A DNA stretch of 7,623 nucleotides from Pseudomonadota bacterium (GTDB lineage Bacteria > Chloroflexota > Ktedonobacteria > Ktedonobacterales > JACDGC01): positions 1 to 7,623 of the forward strand of contig JAJPKG010000176.1 of assembly GCA_021323815.1 (NCBI GenBank), read 5' to 3'. The stretch's first letter is position 1, and every line of letters begins with the position of its first letter. The translations under genes were made by a program, and so were the position numbers. Positions 1 to 5,613 of the stretch are shown here, piece after piece. The notes below the pieces were generated by a model that was given only the letters and a program-made list of their open reading frames with translations, made no database searches and was not told the DNA's origin.

Positions 1-1
1 C

Positions 2-466
2 GGTAACAGCGCCGGGGAAGAAAGTCTCTTCCTGACGCGCTTCGCCAGCCACGTCACCATTCTGATGCGCGGCAGCGAAATGACTGCCAGCAAGCTCGTC
101 AGCGACAAAGTGCAGGAAAACCCGCAGATCACCCTGCGACCGAATGCCGAGGTCGTCGCATTCCAGGGCGCGGGCAAGCTCACCGGCGTCGTTGTGCGCG
201 ACCGCACCACCAGCAAGACCGAGACCCTACATCCCAAAGGCGTCTTCGTCTTCATCGGCTTGCAGCCCAACACGGAATGGCTGCCGCCGGAGATCATGCG
301 CGACGACCAACAGTTCATCGCCACTGATCCCACGCTGCAAACGAGCGTGCCGGGCATATTCGCCGCTGGCGACGTGCGCGCCGGCAGCACCAAGCAGGCA
401 GCAAGCGCCGCCGGCGAGGGTGCCACCGCCGCCTTGATGATCCGCGAATATCTGAAGACGGTATAA
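2..466 (+). CDS. Thioredoxin reductase-like flavoprotein, C-terminal part (5' end outside window)
   Basis: The reading frame is open from base 2, so this is the last 154 residues of a longer protein. It opens with GNSAGEESLFLTRFASHVTI, which matches the segment following the second dinucleotide-binding glycine motif of low-molecular-weight thioredoxin reductases. It closes with GIFAAGDVRAGSTKQ (visible residues 118-131), the conserved FAD-binding signature of this family. Such enzymes move electrons from NAD(P)H through FAD and a CxxC pair to thioredoxin in the cytosol. The CxxC pair would lie upstream of the window, so activity cannot be confirmed. The usual NADPH-phosphate motif HRRxxxR is not present: the aligned stretch is LMRGSEMTASK. 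The protein could therefore prefer another cofactor or be a TrxB-like paralogue, perhaps with an extra N-terminal domain. Family assignment is confident; exact function is not. Confidence 0.9.
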   Translation, partial: GNSAGEESLFLTRFASHVTILMRGSEMTASKLVSDKVQENPQITLRPNAEVVAFQGAGKLTGVVVRDRTTSKTETLHPKGVFVFIGLQPNTEWLPPEIMRDDQQFIATDPTLQTSVPGIFAAGDVRAGSTKQAASAAGEGATAALMIREYLKTV

Positions 467-514
467 GGGTGGAATTGCGCTCTTCGTGTTCTCGTCATCC
501 ATAGTGCCACCCGC

Positions 515-543
515 TTGCGGCAAATCAGGCTCCGTGCTACACT
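515..543 (+). promoter_or_regulatory. Candidate sigma70-type promoter for the PRC/BON operon
   Basis: TTGCGG (515-520) and TACACT (538-543) are separated by exactly 17 bp, lie in the only sizeable gap before the PRC/BON gene, and predict a start near 550. The -35 box matches the consensus at only three positions, so this is a moderate candidate. Confidence 0.45.
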
Positions 544-604
544 CAAATGTGTACGATTCCATCATTTTCCCCTGAGGGATTGCGATAAAGGAGCCTTGTC
601 CAAC

Positions 605-1570
605 ATGGCACACCCCCCGATTGCGGTGATGAAATTTCGCTTCGGCGCGACCGTCGTCGCCAGCGATGGCGAAGCGGCGGATATCGCCGGCGTGGTCGTG
701 CAGCCCGGCCAGCGCGCCGTCACCGGCGTCGTTGTGAAGATCCCCGGCGGCACGCAGGTGGTGGTTCCCCCGGAACGCATCGCCGACGCGACGGCGGAGA
801 ACATGCACGTGACGGTGACGCGCGAGGCGCTGTTGCAGGCCATGCCCAAGTTGAGCCGCGACATGACCGTGCTTTCCGGCAACACAAAGGTCCAGGTCAA
901 CGGCAGCAATTTCGGCAATGTGTCGCAGGTGTCGATGGTCGCGGCCACCCATGCGTTGCATCATCTCACCATCAAGCGCGGTCTGGGCGGCGAGTTCTTG
1001 ATCGATGCCGGCAGCATCGTGGATATCAGCGACGACGGGCGCGCGGTCGCCTGCCAGACGACGGCAAATGCTGCTCCCGTCCCTTATCGCTCAGATGGTG
1101 AGGTGCTGGACGACGCGCGCGCTGCCCTCTGGAACTATGCGCGCCTGCGCGTGGATCTGCGCGCTGTGCAGGTGCGCGTGGTGGACGGCGAGGTGTGGCT
1201 GAGCGGGCATGTGTCCTCGACGCTGAACCGGCGCGTGATGGCTGAACTGCTGGAAGGCGTCAAAGGCGTGACGGCCATCCATAACGACCTGGTGGCCGAC
1301 AACGAACTGGCCATCGAGATCGCCCAGGCATTCGCAAAAGATCCGCGCACGCGCGGCCAGCGCATCGGCATCTATCCTACCCTGGGTCAGGTCTATTTGC
1401 GTGGCCTGGCAAGCACGCCCGAAGCGATGCAGGCGGCGGCGGAAATCGCCGGGCAGATCGAAGGTTCCAGCGCGGTCGTCAACCAGATCAAAGTCGCCGG
1501 CAACGCGGAATTTCTGCCCATGCTCGCCCCCGTCACCGGCACCGAAGATGTCATTCCCGGCGGAGACTAG
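605..1570 (+). CDS. PRC-barrel-like protein with two C-terminal BON domains
   Basis: This 321-aa protein starts at ATG 605, which is preceded by AAAGGAG (587-593); an upstream in-frame TTG at 515 would overlap the promoter and is rejected. Residues about 8-75 are a beta-rich segment with GATVVASDGEAADIAGVVV, the style of a PRC-barrel, and residues about 85-145 look like a second beta-rich unit. Residues about 163-232 and 233-298 are two BON domains, each with a short helix, the VDGEVWLSGHV or LGQVYLRGLAS strand-turn-strand, and a helix ending in a V-x-N-x-ak strand. BON domains are known to bind phospholipid or act in osmotic-shock proteins. No signal peptide or membrane segment is visible, so unlike OsmY it is probably cytosolic or membrane-associated. 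The aquaporin follows after 72 bp, which fits an osmotic or envelope stress role (inference). Confidence 0.8.
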   Translation: MAHPPIAVMKFRFGATVVASDGEAADIAGVVVQPGQRAVTGVVVKIPGGTQVVVPPERIADATAENMHVTVTREALLQAMPKLSRDMTVLSGNTKVQVNGSNFGNVSQVSMVAATHALHHLTIKRGLGGEFLIDAGSIVDISDDGRAVACQTTANAAPVPYRSDGEVLDDARAALWNYARLRVDLRAVQVRVVDGEVWLSGHVSSTLNRRVMAELLEGVKGVTAIHNDLVADNELAIEIAQAFAKDPRTRGQRIGIYPTLGQVYLRGLASTPEAMQAAAEIAGQIEGSSAVVNQIKVAGNAEFLPMLAPVTGTEDVIPGGD

Positions 1571-1625
1571 CGAGACGAGGCATGCTCGATAAGAAACATA
1601 ACATCCAGATGAAGTTGGTAGCATT

Positions 1626-1634
1626 GGGAGGGGG
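1626..1634 (+). promoter_or_regulatory. Ribosome binding site of the aquaporin gene
   Basis: GGGAGGGGG sits 8 nt before ATG 1643 and fixes that start. The 72-bp gap from 1571 holds no convincing promoter or terminator, so read-through from the PRC/BON gene is likely. Confidence 0.7.
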
Positions 1635-1642
1635 CTTTTCGC

Positions 1643-2389
1643 ATGACACGACCACCAACCTTTACAGAAATGCTCGTCGCCGAAGCGGTGGGCACCTTTT
1701 TGCTGGTGCTGATCGGCAATGGCGCAGGCGTGGCGCTCACCTTCGCTGGCGTGGTGCCCACCGCCGGACTGCTGATCACGGCGGCGCTGGCGCACGGTCT
1801 GATGCTCTTCGTCCTTGTCAACACCATCGGGCGCGTTTCAGGCTCGCATGTGAACCCCGCCGTCACGCTCGGCCTAGCGAGCGTTGGGCGCTTTCCGTGG
1901 CAGCAGGTGCCGGGCTACATCGTGGCGCAGTTTGTGGGCGCGTTTGTGGCGGCTCTCGCGCTGGTGGGGATCTTCGGCAATAAGCTGGCGGCGGCGACGG
2001 CCCCGGTGCTCTCGCATGGCGTCAGCGGCTGGCAGGGCGCAGCAGCTGAAGGGCTGGGCGCGTTTGTGCTGGTCTTCGCGGTGGTGGCGACGGCGGCGGA
2101 TACGCGCTTCAAGCTGCCGGAAGGCTGGGCCGGTCTGGTCATCGGCATGGCGCTGGCGTGCGGCATCTTCCTGGCCGGCGTGCCCAGCGGTGCGGGTCTC
2201 AACCCGGCGCTGGCCATCAGCCCCTATGCCGTCGGCGCGATCTTCAAAGCCGGTCTGCCCGGCTCAGAGATCCCGGTCTATCTGTTTGGCCCCATCGTTG
2301 GCGGCGTGGTGGCGGCGTTCTTATATCGCTACATCGCCAACATGGGCAGCGGCCCGCTCACCCGCACCGGGCAGAGCAAGAGGATATGA
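1643..2389 (+). CDS. Aquaporin/MIP family channel with a non-canonical, TIP1-like selectivity filter
   Basis: This 248-aa membrane protein is full length for the MIP family and has six hydrophobic segments in two homologous halves. Both pore signatures are present: SGSHVNPAVTLG (NPA at 71-73) and SGAGLNPALAISP (NPA at 187-189), along with the conserved helix-1 and helix-4 glutamates (AEAVGTF, E14; AEGLGAF, E136). It should form a passive plasma-membrane pore for water or small neutral solutes. The arginine that normally follows the second NPA is Leu190. Aligning by hand to E. coli AqpZ from memory gives the filter positions His51, Ile175, Ala184 and Leu190, close to the H/I/A/V of plant TIP1 proteins, which conduct water, urea and hydrogen peroxide. 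It overlaps the next gene by ATGA. Family call is very secure; substrate is unknown. Confidence 0.95.
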   Translation: MTRPPTFTEMLVAEAVGTFLLVLIGNGAGVALTFAGVVPTAGLLITAALAHGLMLFVLVNTIGRVSGSHVNPAVTLGLASVGRFPWQQVPGYIVAQFVGAFVAALALVGIFGNKLAAATAPVLSHGVSGWQGAAAEGLGAFVLVFAVVATAADTRFKLPEGWAGLVIGMALACGIFLAGVPSGAGLNPALAISPYAVGAIFKAGLPGSEIPVYLFGPIVGGVVAAFLYRYIANMGSGPLTRTGQSKRI

Positions 2390-3204
2390 GCGCCCCCACC
2401 CTTTCCGTCGTGCGGCTGGTGGCCCCTAATCCCGGTCCGCTCACCGGGCCGGGAACCAACACCTTCGTGGTGGGCGATCCCACCGGCTGCATCGTCATCG
2501 ATCCCGGCTGCGCCGACGCCGCGCATCTGGATGCCATCGACCTCGCCACCCAGGCGCTCGGCGGCATCCAGGCCATCGTTGTCACGCACGCGCATCCCGA
2601 TCACATCGGCGGCGCGGCGGAACTGGCCGAGCGGACCGGCGCGCCCGTGCTGGCGCTGCATCGCGGTCCCAGCGGCGTCTCCTTTGCGGCGCATGAAATG
2701 GCGGACGATGACGAGATCATGGCGGGCGGTCAATCGCTCATCGTGCTGGCTACCCCCGGCCACCGCTTCGATCATCTTTGCCTGTGGCACGAGGCGTCGG
2801 GCATCCTGTTTGCCGGCGATCTCGTCGCGGGCAGCGGCACGGTAGTGATCATCCCGCCGGAAGGTGATATGCGCGCTTATCTGGCGTCGCTGGCGCGGCT
2901 GCAAGCATTGCCCCTCACGCGCATCTGGCCCGGTCACGGCGCGGCCATCGACGATCCCCAGGCGCGGCTGGCGGACTATATCGCGCATCGCTTGCAGCGT
3001 GAGGCCCAGGTGATCGACGCGCTGCGCTCTGCCGGCGGCCCGCAGACGGTGGAAGAACTGGTGCCGGTGGTCTATGCCGACACTGATCCGCGCATGTACA
3101 GCTGGGCGGCGAAATCGTTGCTGGCGCATCTGCTCAAATTGGAAGCCGAAGGCCGCGTCCGCCGTCTCACCCCTGACGACGCCGGCCCCTGGGCCAACCT
3201 GTAA
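2386..3204 (+). CDS. Metallo-beta-lactamase-fold hydrolase, LACTB2-like, with C-terminal winged helix
   Basis: This 272-aa protein begins at ATG 2386, whose bases overlap the aquaporin stop (ATGA), so the two are translationally coupled. The metal ligands are all in place: THAHPDH at 67-73, H126 in TPGHRFDH, D145 in FAGD and H184 in WPGHG. An early GTNTFVV (23-29) is typical of the LACTB2/glyoxalase-II-like branch. Residues about 195-262, including QREAQVIDALRSAGG and AAKSLLAHLLKLEAEG, match the winged-helix tail (BLACT_WH) of LACTB2 proteins. Human LACTB2 is an endoribonuclease; bacterial relatives are mostly uncharacterised hydrolases, so the substrate here is open. The open frame extends upstream to 2158 inside the aquaporin gene, but that part is a shadow frame. 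No signal peptide is visible, so it should be cytosolic. Confidence 0.92.
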   Translation: MSAPTLSVVRLVAPNPGPLTGPGTNTFVVGDPTGCIVIDPGCADAAHLDAIDLATQALGGIQAIVVTHAHPDHIGGAAELAERTGAPVLALHRGPSGVSFAAHEMADDDEIMAGGQSLIVLATPGHRFDHLCLWHEASGILFAGDLVAGSGTVVIIPPEGDMRAYLASLARLQALPLTRIWPGHGAAIDDPQARLADYIAHRLQREAQVIDALRSAGGPQTVEELVPVVYADTDPRMYSWAAKSLLAHLLKLEAEGRVRRLTPDDAGPWANL

Positions 3205-3259
3205 CGATTTGCCCCAGTCTCGCGTCTTTGCATGTGAGCCATGCTGGGAGGTGTTGCAT

Positions 3260-3886
3260 ATGGATTCGCGGGTGCGTGCCGGCTTATTCGCCGGTTTGGG
3301 CGCAGCGGTTGCCACATTTTTGCTCTCGTTCGTCATGTTATGCCTCAGTGGCCCACTCGTCGCAGTTATCGCCGGGTTCAATGCCGGCATGCAAGCCGTC
3401 CGCGATCCACGCAATGCCAACCAGGCTGGCAGTGCCGGTGCTCTCGCCGGCCTCTATGCCGGATTGGTTGTCTGTGTCGCGCAGGTCGTTGGCATCCTGC
3501 TCACCGCAGCAGCCGAGCGGGACTATTTGCAGTCCGCATTGGCACAACAGGGATATATGCCGGCGCTCTTTTGGCCTTCGATGATTTTTGCTGCTATCAT
3601 GGCCTGCATCCTGATTTTAGGCATTATGGCCGGCTGTGGCGCACTCGGCGCACATTTCGCCGCCAAACGCCTTTATGCCACGCCCGTGCCGATGTATCAG
3701 CGCCCCATCGTGCCCGTGCCGCCGGTCTACCCACCGCCCGCGCCGGAACCACCTGCTGTCGCGCCAACGCCCCAGCCCCCTGTGAGCTATCCGCCGCCGC
3801 CTTCCTATTATGGTCTGCCGGATGTGCCATCTGAGGCGGCATCTCGTGAAGCTGAGCCGGATGCGCCCGCCACACCGGAAGTGTGA
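3260..3886 (+). CDS. Small membrane protein with proline-rich cytosolic or external tail, unknown function
   Basis: This 208-aa protein starts at ATG 3260, with GGGAGG (3246-3251) 8 nt upstream; the open frame reaches further back but overlaps the hydrolase gene. Hydrophobic segments lie at about 8-40 (one long or two short helices), 58-83 and 103-134, giving three or four membrane spans rich in small Gly/Ala residues. The last 65 residues (about 142-206) are strongly proline-rich, with PPVYPPPAPEPP and YPPPPSYYGLP, followed by an acidic end (EAASREAEPDAPATPEV). Proline-rich tails of this sort often bind partner domains or span the wall, but no such partner is identified here. I do not recognise the family. 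It is 55 bp after the hydrolase and could belong to the same transcript. Confidence 0.8.
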   Translation: MDSRVRAGLFAGLGAAVATFLLSFVMLCLSGPLVAVIAGFNAGMQAVRDPRNANQAGSAGALAGLYAGLVVCVAQVVGILLTAAAERDYLQSALAQQGYMPALFWPSMIFAAIMACILILGIMAGCGALGAHFAAKRLYATPVPMYQRPIVPVPPVYPPPAPEPPAVAPTPQPPVSYPPPPSYYGLPDVPSEAASREAEPDAPATPEV

Positions 3887-3959
3887 GCAAATTCATAGCT
3901 GCCCCCCCTGCTCCATGCCTATGCTGAGAGGACAAAGAGATCAGGGAAGCCAACCATCC

Positions 3960-3980
3960 CAGTCCGGCTTGGCCGGACTG
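3960..3980. repeat. Perfect 9-bp inverted repeat with 3-nt loop
   Basis: CAGTCCGGC (3960-3968) and GCCGGACTG (3972-3980) are exact reverse complements around TTG. It lies 74 bp after the proline-rich membrane gene. No T-run follows, so a classic intrinsic terminator is not supported, although it may still slow polymerase. Confidence 0.75.
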
Positions 3981-4083
3981 TGTGGCCCGGCCCTTAGCGC
4001 ATCTTGCGGATTCATTGAGCGAACAGGCTGCATTCCAGTCCGTGCAGGCGAGCATCGCTTGTTGTGATGCCTGCGGGCACTCC

Positions 4084-4100
4084 GCAACGCTGGGCGTTGC
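4084..4100. repeat. Perfect 7-bp inverted repeat with 3-nt loop
   Basis: GCAACGC (4084-4090) and GCGTTGC (4094-4100) flank TGG. A third hairpin with a 3-nt loop, CGGTT-GCC-AACCG, follows at 4127-4139. The recurring 3-nt loop is shared with the 3960-3980 repeat. Confidence 0.65.
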
Positions 4101-4222
4101 TTCCTGCGGCGTTAGCTCCTCAGGCGCGGTTGCCAACCGTCCGCTCGTCATATGCCGGCAAGGTGCTCTAGGTGTGATTGATGGAGTTTGAGCAAATAGC
4201 GCGGACATCGCCGGGCGCGCCC

Positions 4223-4244
4223 GCCGGGGGCTGAACCCTCCGGC
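4223..4244. repeat. GC-rich hairpin, 8 bp with one bulged T
   Basis: GCCGG/CCGGC closes GGG/CCC around a CTGAA loop, with T4239 bulged. It abuts the perfect palindrome at 4212-4223, so the two structures compete for base 4223. Confidence 0.55.
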
Positions 4245-4360
4245 TCGGAACAGAAACCCCGGTGGGCTGTGTCCAGCAGAAATCCTAGAACTGCATTAAT
4301 CGCCTGCTCACATCAGCGGGTTCACTCGTCGGCCTACCCTGCTTGCTCTCTGCTGCTCAT

Positions 4361-4399
4361 CACCACGCGACGGACCTGTGGTGCGTCGCAGGGAAAGGA
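4361..4399 (+). promoter_or_regulatory. Two mutually exclusive hairpins just before the DUF4126 ribosome binding site
   Basis: CACCAC (4361-4366) can pair with GTGGTG (4378-4383), and GCGACG (4367-4372) can pair with CGTCGC (4384-4389). The pairs cross, and there is no linker to allow both at once, so they should be alternatives. The ribosome binding site GGGAAAGGA (4391-4399) begins 2 nt later, 11 nt before ATG 4411. A regulatory role is inferred only. Confidence 0.35.
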
Positions 4400-4410
4400 T
4401 CTAGCGCACT

Positions 4411-5043
4411 ATGTTTGATCAATTCAGCAGCGGCCTTTTGGTGCTGTTGGCTTCACTCGGCCTCAGTCTTTCCGCTGGCGTGCGTGCCTATCTGCCCGTG
4501 TTGGCGCTGGGCATCGCCTCGCATCTGCCTTCCATCGGCGGTTTCAAAGTGACCTTGCTGCCCCAATTCAGTTGGATCGGCGATCCGCTGTTCATCGGTT
4601 TGTTGGTGTTGCTCACCATCTATGAGATCAGCGCGGATAAGATTCCGGTGGTAGATCACCTCAACGACACGGTCCACACCATCATCCGCCCACTTTCCGG
4701 CGCGTTGATCTTCACCTGCACCAATAATCCCTTGACGGATCATGGCACGGCGGGGATGATCATCGCAGCCGTCATCGGCGGCAGCCTGGCAGCCACCACC
4801 CACGCCGCCAAAGCCGGCGTTGTGCGCCCCGCCAGCACCGTCACCACGCTGGGCCTGGCGAATCCGGTTGTCAGCCTGGTCGAAGATATTGTGGTCATCG
4901 CGCTTTCGGTGATATCACTGCTCGCTCCCATCGTTGGCGCGCTCATCTGCCTGGTGTTGCTCTTCTTTGTCGTGCGCGGTATCAGCAAATTGATCGAACG
5001 GCGACGTAACAAAAACACAGCCATCGCCGGAAGCCAACCCTGA
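4411..5043 (+). CDS. DUF4126 family integral membrane protein
   Basis: This 210-aa protein starts at ATG 4411 behind GGGAAAGGA. It has hydrophobic stretches at about 8-36, 56-72, 92-102, 113-131 and 155-190, and ends in a basic cytosolic tail (KLIERRRNKN). The signature ASLGLSLSAGVRAYLPVLAL near the N-terminus and YEISADKIPVVDHLND (71-86), then RPLSGAL, are characteristic of DUF4126 proteins. The family has no established biochemical role that I know of. A conserved acidic and lysine pattern (E72, D76, K77, D82) inside a membrane-bordering loop suggests a functional site. It stands alone between the hairpin-rich gap and a hairpin at 5078-5105 that could terminate its transcript. Family assignment is good; function is unknown. 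Confidence 0.85.
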   Translation: MFDQFSSGLLVLLASLGLSLSAGVRAYLPVLALGIASHLPSIGGFKVTLLPQFSWIGDPLFIGLLVLLTIYEISADKIPVVDHLNDTVHTIIRPLSGALIFTCTNNPLTDHGTAGMIIAAVIGGSLAATTHAAKAGVVRPASTVTTLGLANPVVSLVEDIVVIALSVISLLAPIVGALICLVLLFFVVRGISKLIERRRNKNTAIAGSQP

Positions 5044-5077
5044 AGCTCAGGCATGCTTCCTGGCCCGCTATCTGCGA

Positions 5078-5105
5078 GACCTCCTTTCAGCAATGGAAGG
5101 AGGTC
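5078..5105 (+). promoter_or_regulatory. Hairpin that buries the next gene's ribosome binding site; possible RNA thermometer or terminator
   Basis: GACCTCCTTTCA (5078-5089) pairs with TGGAAGGAGGTC (5094-5105) over 12 pairs, with one G-T wobble and a GCAA tetraloop. The 3' arm contains AAGGAGG (5097-5103), the ribosome binding site 8 nt before ATG 5112. The 5' arm reproduces the anti-Shine-Dalgarno core of 16S rRNA (ACCTCCTTTC). ATTTTC follows, so the same structure could weakly terminate the DUF4126 transcript. Structure is plain in the sequence; regulation is inference. Confidence 0.7.
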
Positions 5106-5111
5106 ATTTTC

Positions 5112-5498
5112 ATGACACAATCAGATCGCGATAAAGATCAGCAGCAGCCGATGCAGACTCAGCCAGATCAAGGGCAGACGAACGCCAACCAGGGGCAGCA
5201 GAATCAGTCCCAGCAAAACGCCTCATCACAAAATCAGGGGCAACCCACCGCCAACCAGCCGCAGCGCGACAGCGGCATGCCCGGTGGCGGCGCGGGGCGG
5301 CGCGAAGAGCCGGGCCGCACAGGCGTCTATCCGCTCTCGGCCAGCCAGGGTGCCGATGAAGATGCCCCGGTGGTGAGCGAGGGCGCGTTCGGTCAGGGCG
5401 ACCGTGGCACGGCGGGCGCGCAAGATTCCGGCGACTCCGAAAGCTTGATCTTGCCGCCAGAAGGGCATGACGAGGGCATTCCGCGCTCAGAAAGCTAA
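5112..5498 (+). CDS. Small hydrophilic Gln/Asn-rich protein, unknown function
   Basis: This 128-aa protein starts at ATG 5112 with a full AAGGAGG ribosome binding site 8 nt upstream. Residues 10-52 are low complexity: 24 of 43 are Gln or Asn, with repeated NQGQ units. A Gly/Arg linker (GGGAGRREEPGRTGVYPLS, about 58-76) leads to an acidic tail that contains DAPVVSEGAFGQGDRG and ends in LPPEGHDEGIPRSES. There is no membrane span or signal peptide, and the whole chain is likely disordered. The linker and tail are much less repetitive than the head and look like a conserved module; I have the impression of similar small Chloroflexota proteins, which I cannot check here. Disordered hydrophilic proteins often serve in desiccation or stress protection, but that is a guess. 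Coding is supported by the ribosome binding site and by the upstream regulatory hairpin. Confidence 0.75.
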   Translation: MTQSDRDKDQQQPMQTQPDQGQTNANQGQQNQSQQNASSQNQGQPTANQPQRDSGMPGGGAGRREEPGRTGVYPLSASQGADEDAPVVSEGAFGQGDRGTAGAQDSGDSESLILPPEGHDEGIPRSES

Positions 5499-5561
5499 CA
5501 AGCCGAACCCGGTGAAGCTTTTCATCATTGTCATAAACGCGTTTCATCGCATGCACGCCCT

Positions 5562-5594
5562 GGAAAATCGACCATTTTTCGGGGCTTTTTCCCC
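5562..5594. terminator. Weak candidate terminator region between convergent genes
   Basis: The 115-bp gap between the Gln/Asn-rich gene and the convergent MFS gene holds GGGG-CTTTTT-CCCC (5581-5594) and an overlapping GGAAAA (5562-5567) that can pair with TTTTCC (5587-5592). T-runs lie in the loops rather than after the stem, so this is a poor intrinsic terminator, noted only because the genes converge here. Confidence 0.25.
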
Positions 5595-5613
5595 TTGACA
5601 ATGGCGTCCCACT

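Larger units (their letters stand above)
3887..4410. other. 524-bp non-coding stretch rich in hairpins
   Basis: No convincing gene is present on either strand; the short open frames have no ribosome binding site and no recognisable protein. Inverted repeats are dense: 3960-3980, 4044-4074, 4084-4100, 4127-4139, 4212-4223 (a perfect 12-bp palindrome CGGGCGCGCCCG) and 4223-4244. A near-perfect direct repeat, CAT(C/T)CCAGTCCG, occurs at 3955-3966 and 4031-4042. I compared it by eye with RNase P RNA, tmRNA, SRP RNA and tRNA features and found no match. It may be a structured RNA, a degraded element or a long leader of the next gene. Confidence 0.6.

Noticed and set aside
515..604. TTG-initiated 30-codon extension of the PRC/BON protein
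   Set aside because: It runs through the candidate promoter and ribosome binding site; ATG 605 is well placed behind AAAGGAG.
227..964. Long minus-strand open frame over the TrxB tail and PRC/BON gene
   Set aside because: It is antisense to two recognisable genes, is rich in His/Arg as expected of a GC-rich shadow, and has no ribosome binding site.
1091..1795. Minus-strand open frame of 234 codons
   Set aside because: Antisense to the BON and aquaporin genes, low-complexity composition, no recognisable domain.
2329..3420. Minus-strand open frame of 363 codons
   Set aside because: It mirrors the hydrolase gene, whose metal-binding motifs are intact on the other strand; its composition is Arg/His/Asp-rich shadow sequence.
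3624..4208. Minus-strand open frame of 194 codons across the hairpin-rich gap
   Set aside because: No ribosome binding site, overlaps the proline-rich gene on the opposite strand, and the protein has no recognisable fold. It is the best coding candidate in the gap but is not supported.
4361..4389. H-type pseudoknot formed by both crossing stems together
   Set aside because: There are no linker bases between the stems, so both 6-bp helices could not form at once; alternative hairpins are more realistic.
3887..4410. Known RNA gene (RNase P, tmRNA, SRP or tRNA) in the long gap
   Set aside because: None of the conserved motifs I know for these RNAs could be found on either strand by eye.
5110..5601. 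Minus-strand open frame of 163 codons antisense to the Gln/Asn-rich gene
   Set aside because: Arg/His/Pro-rich shadow; the + strand gene has a full ribosome binding site.
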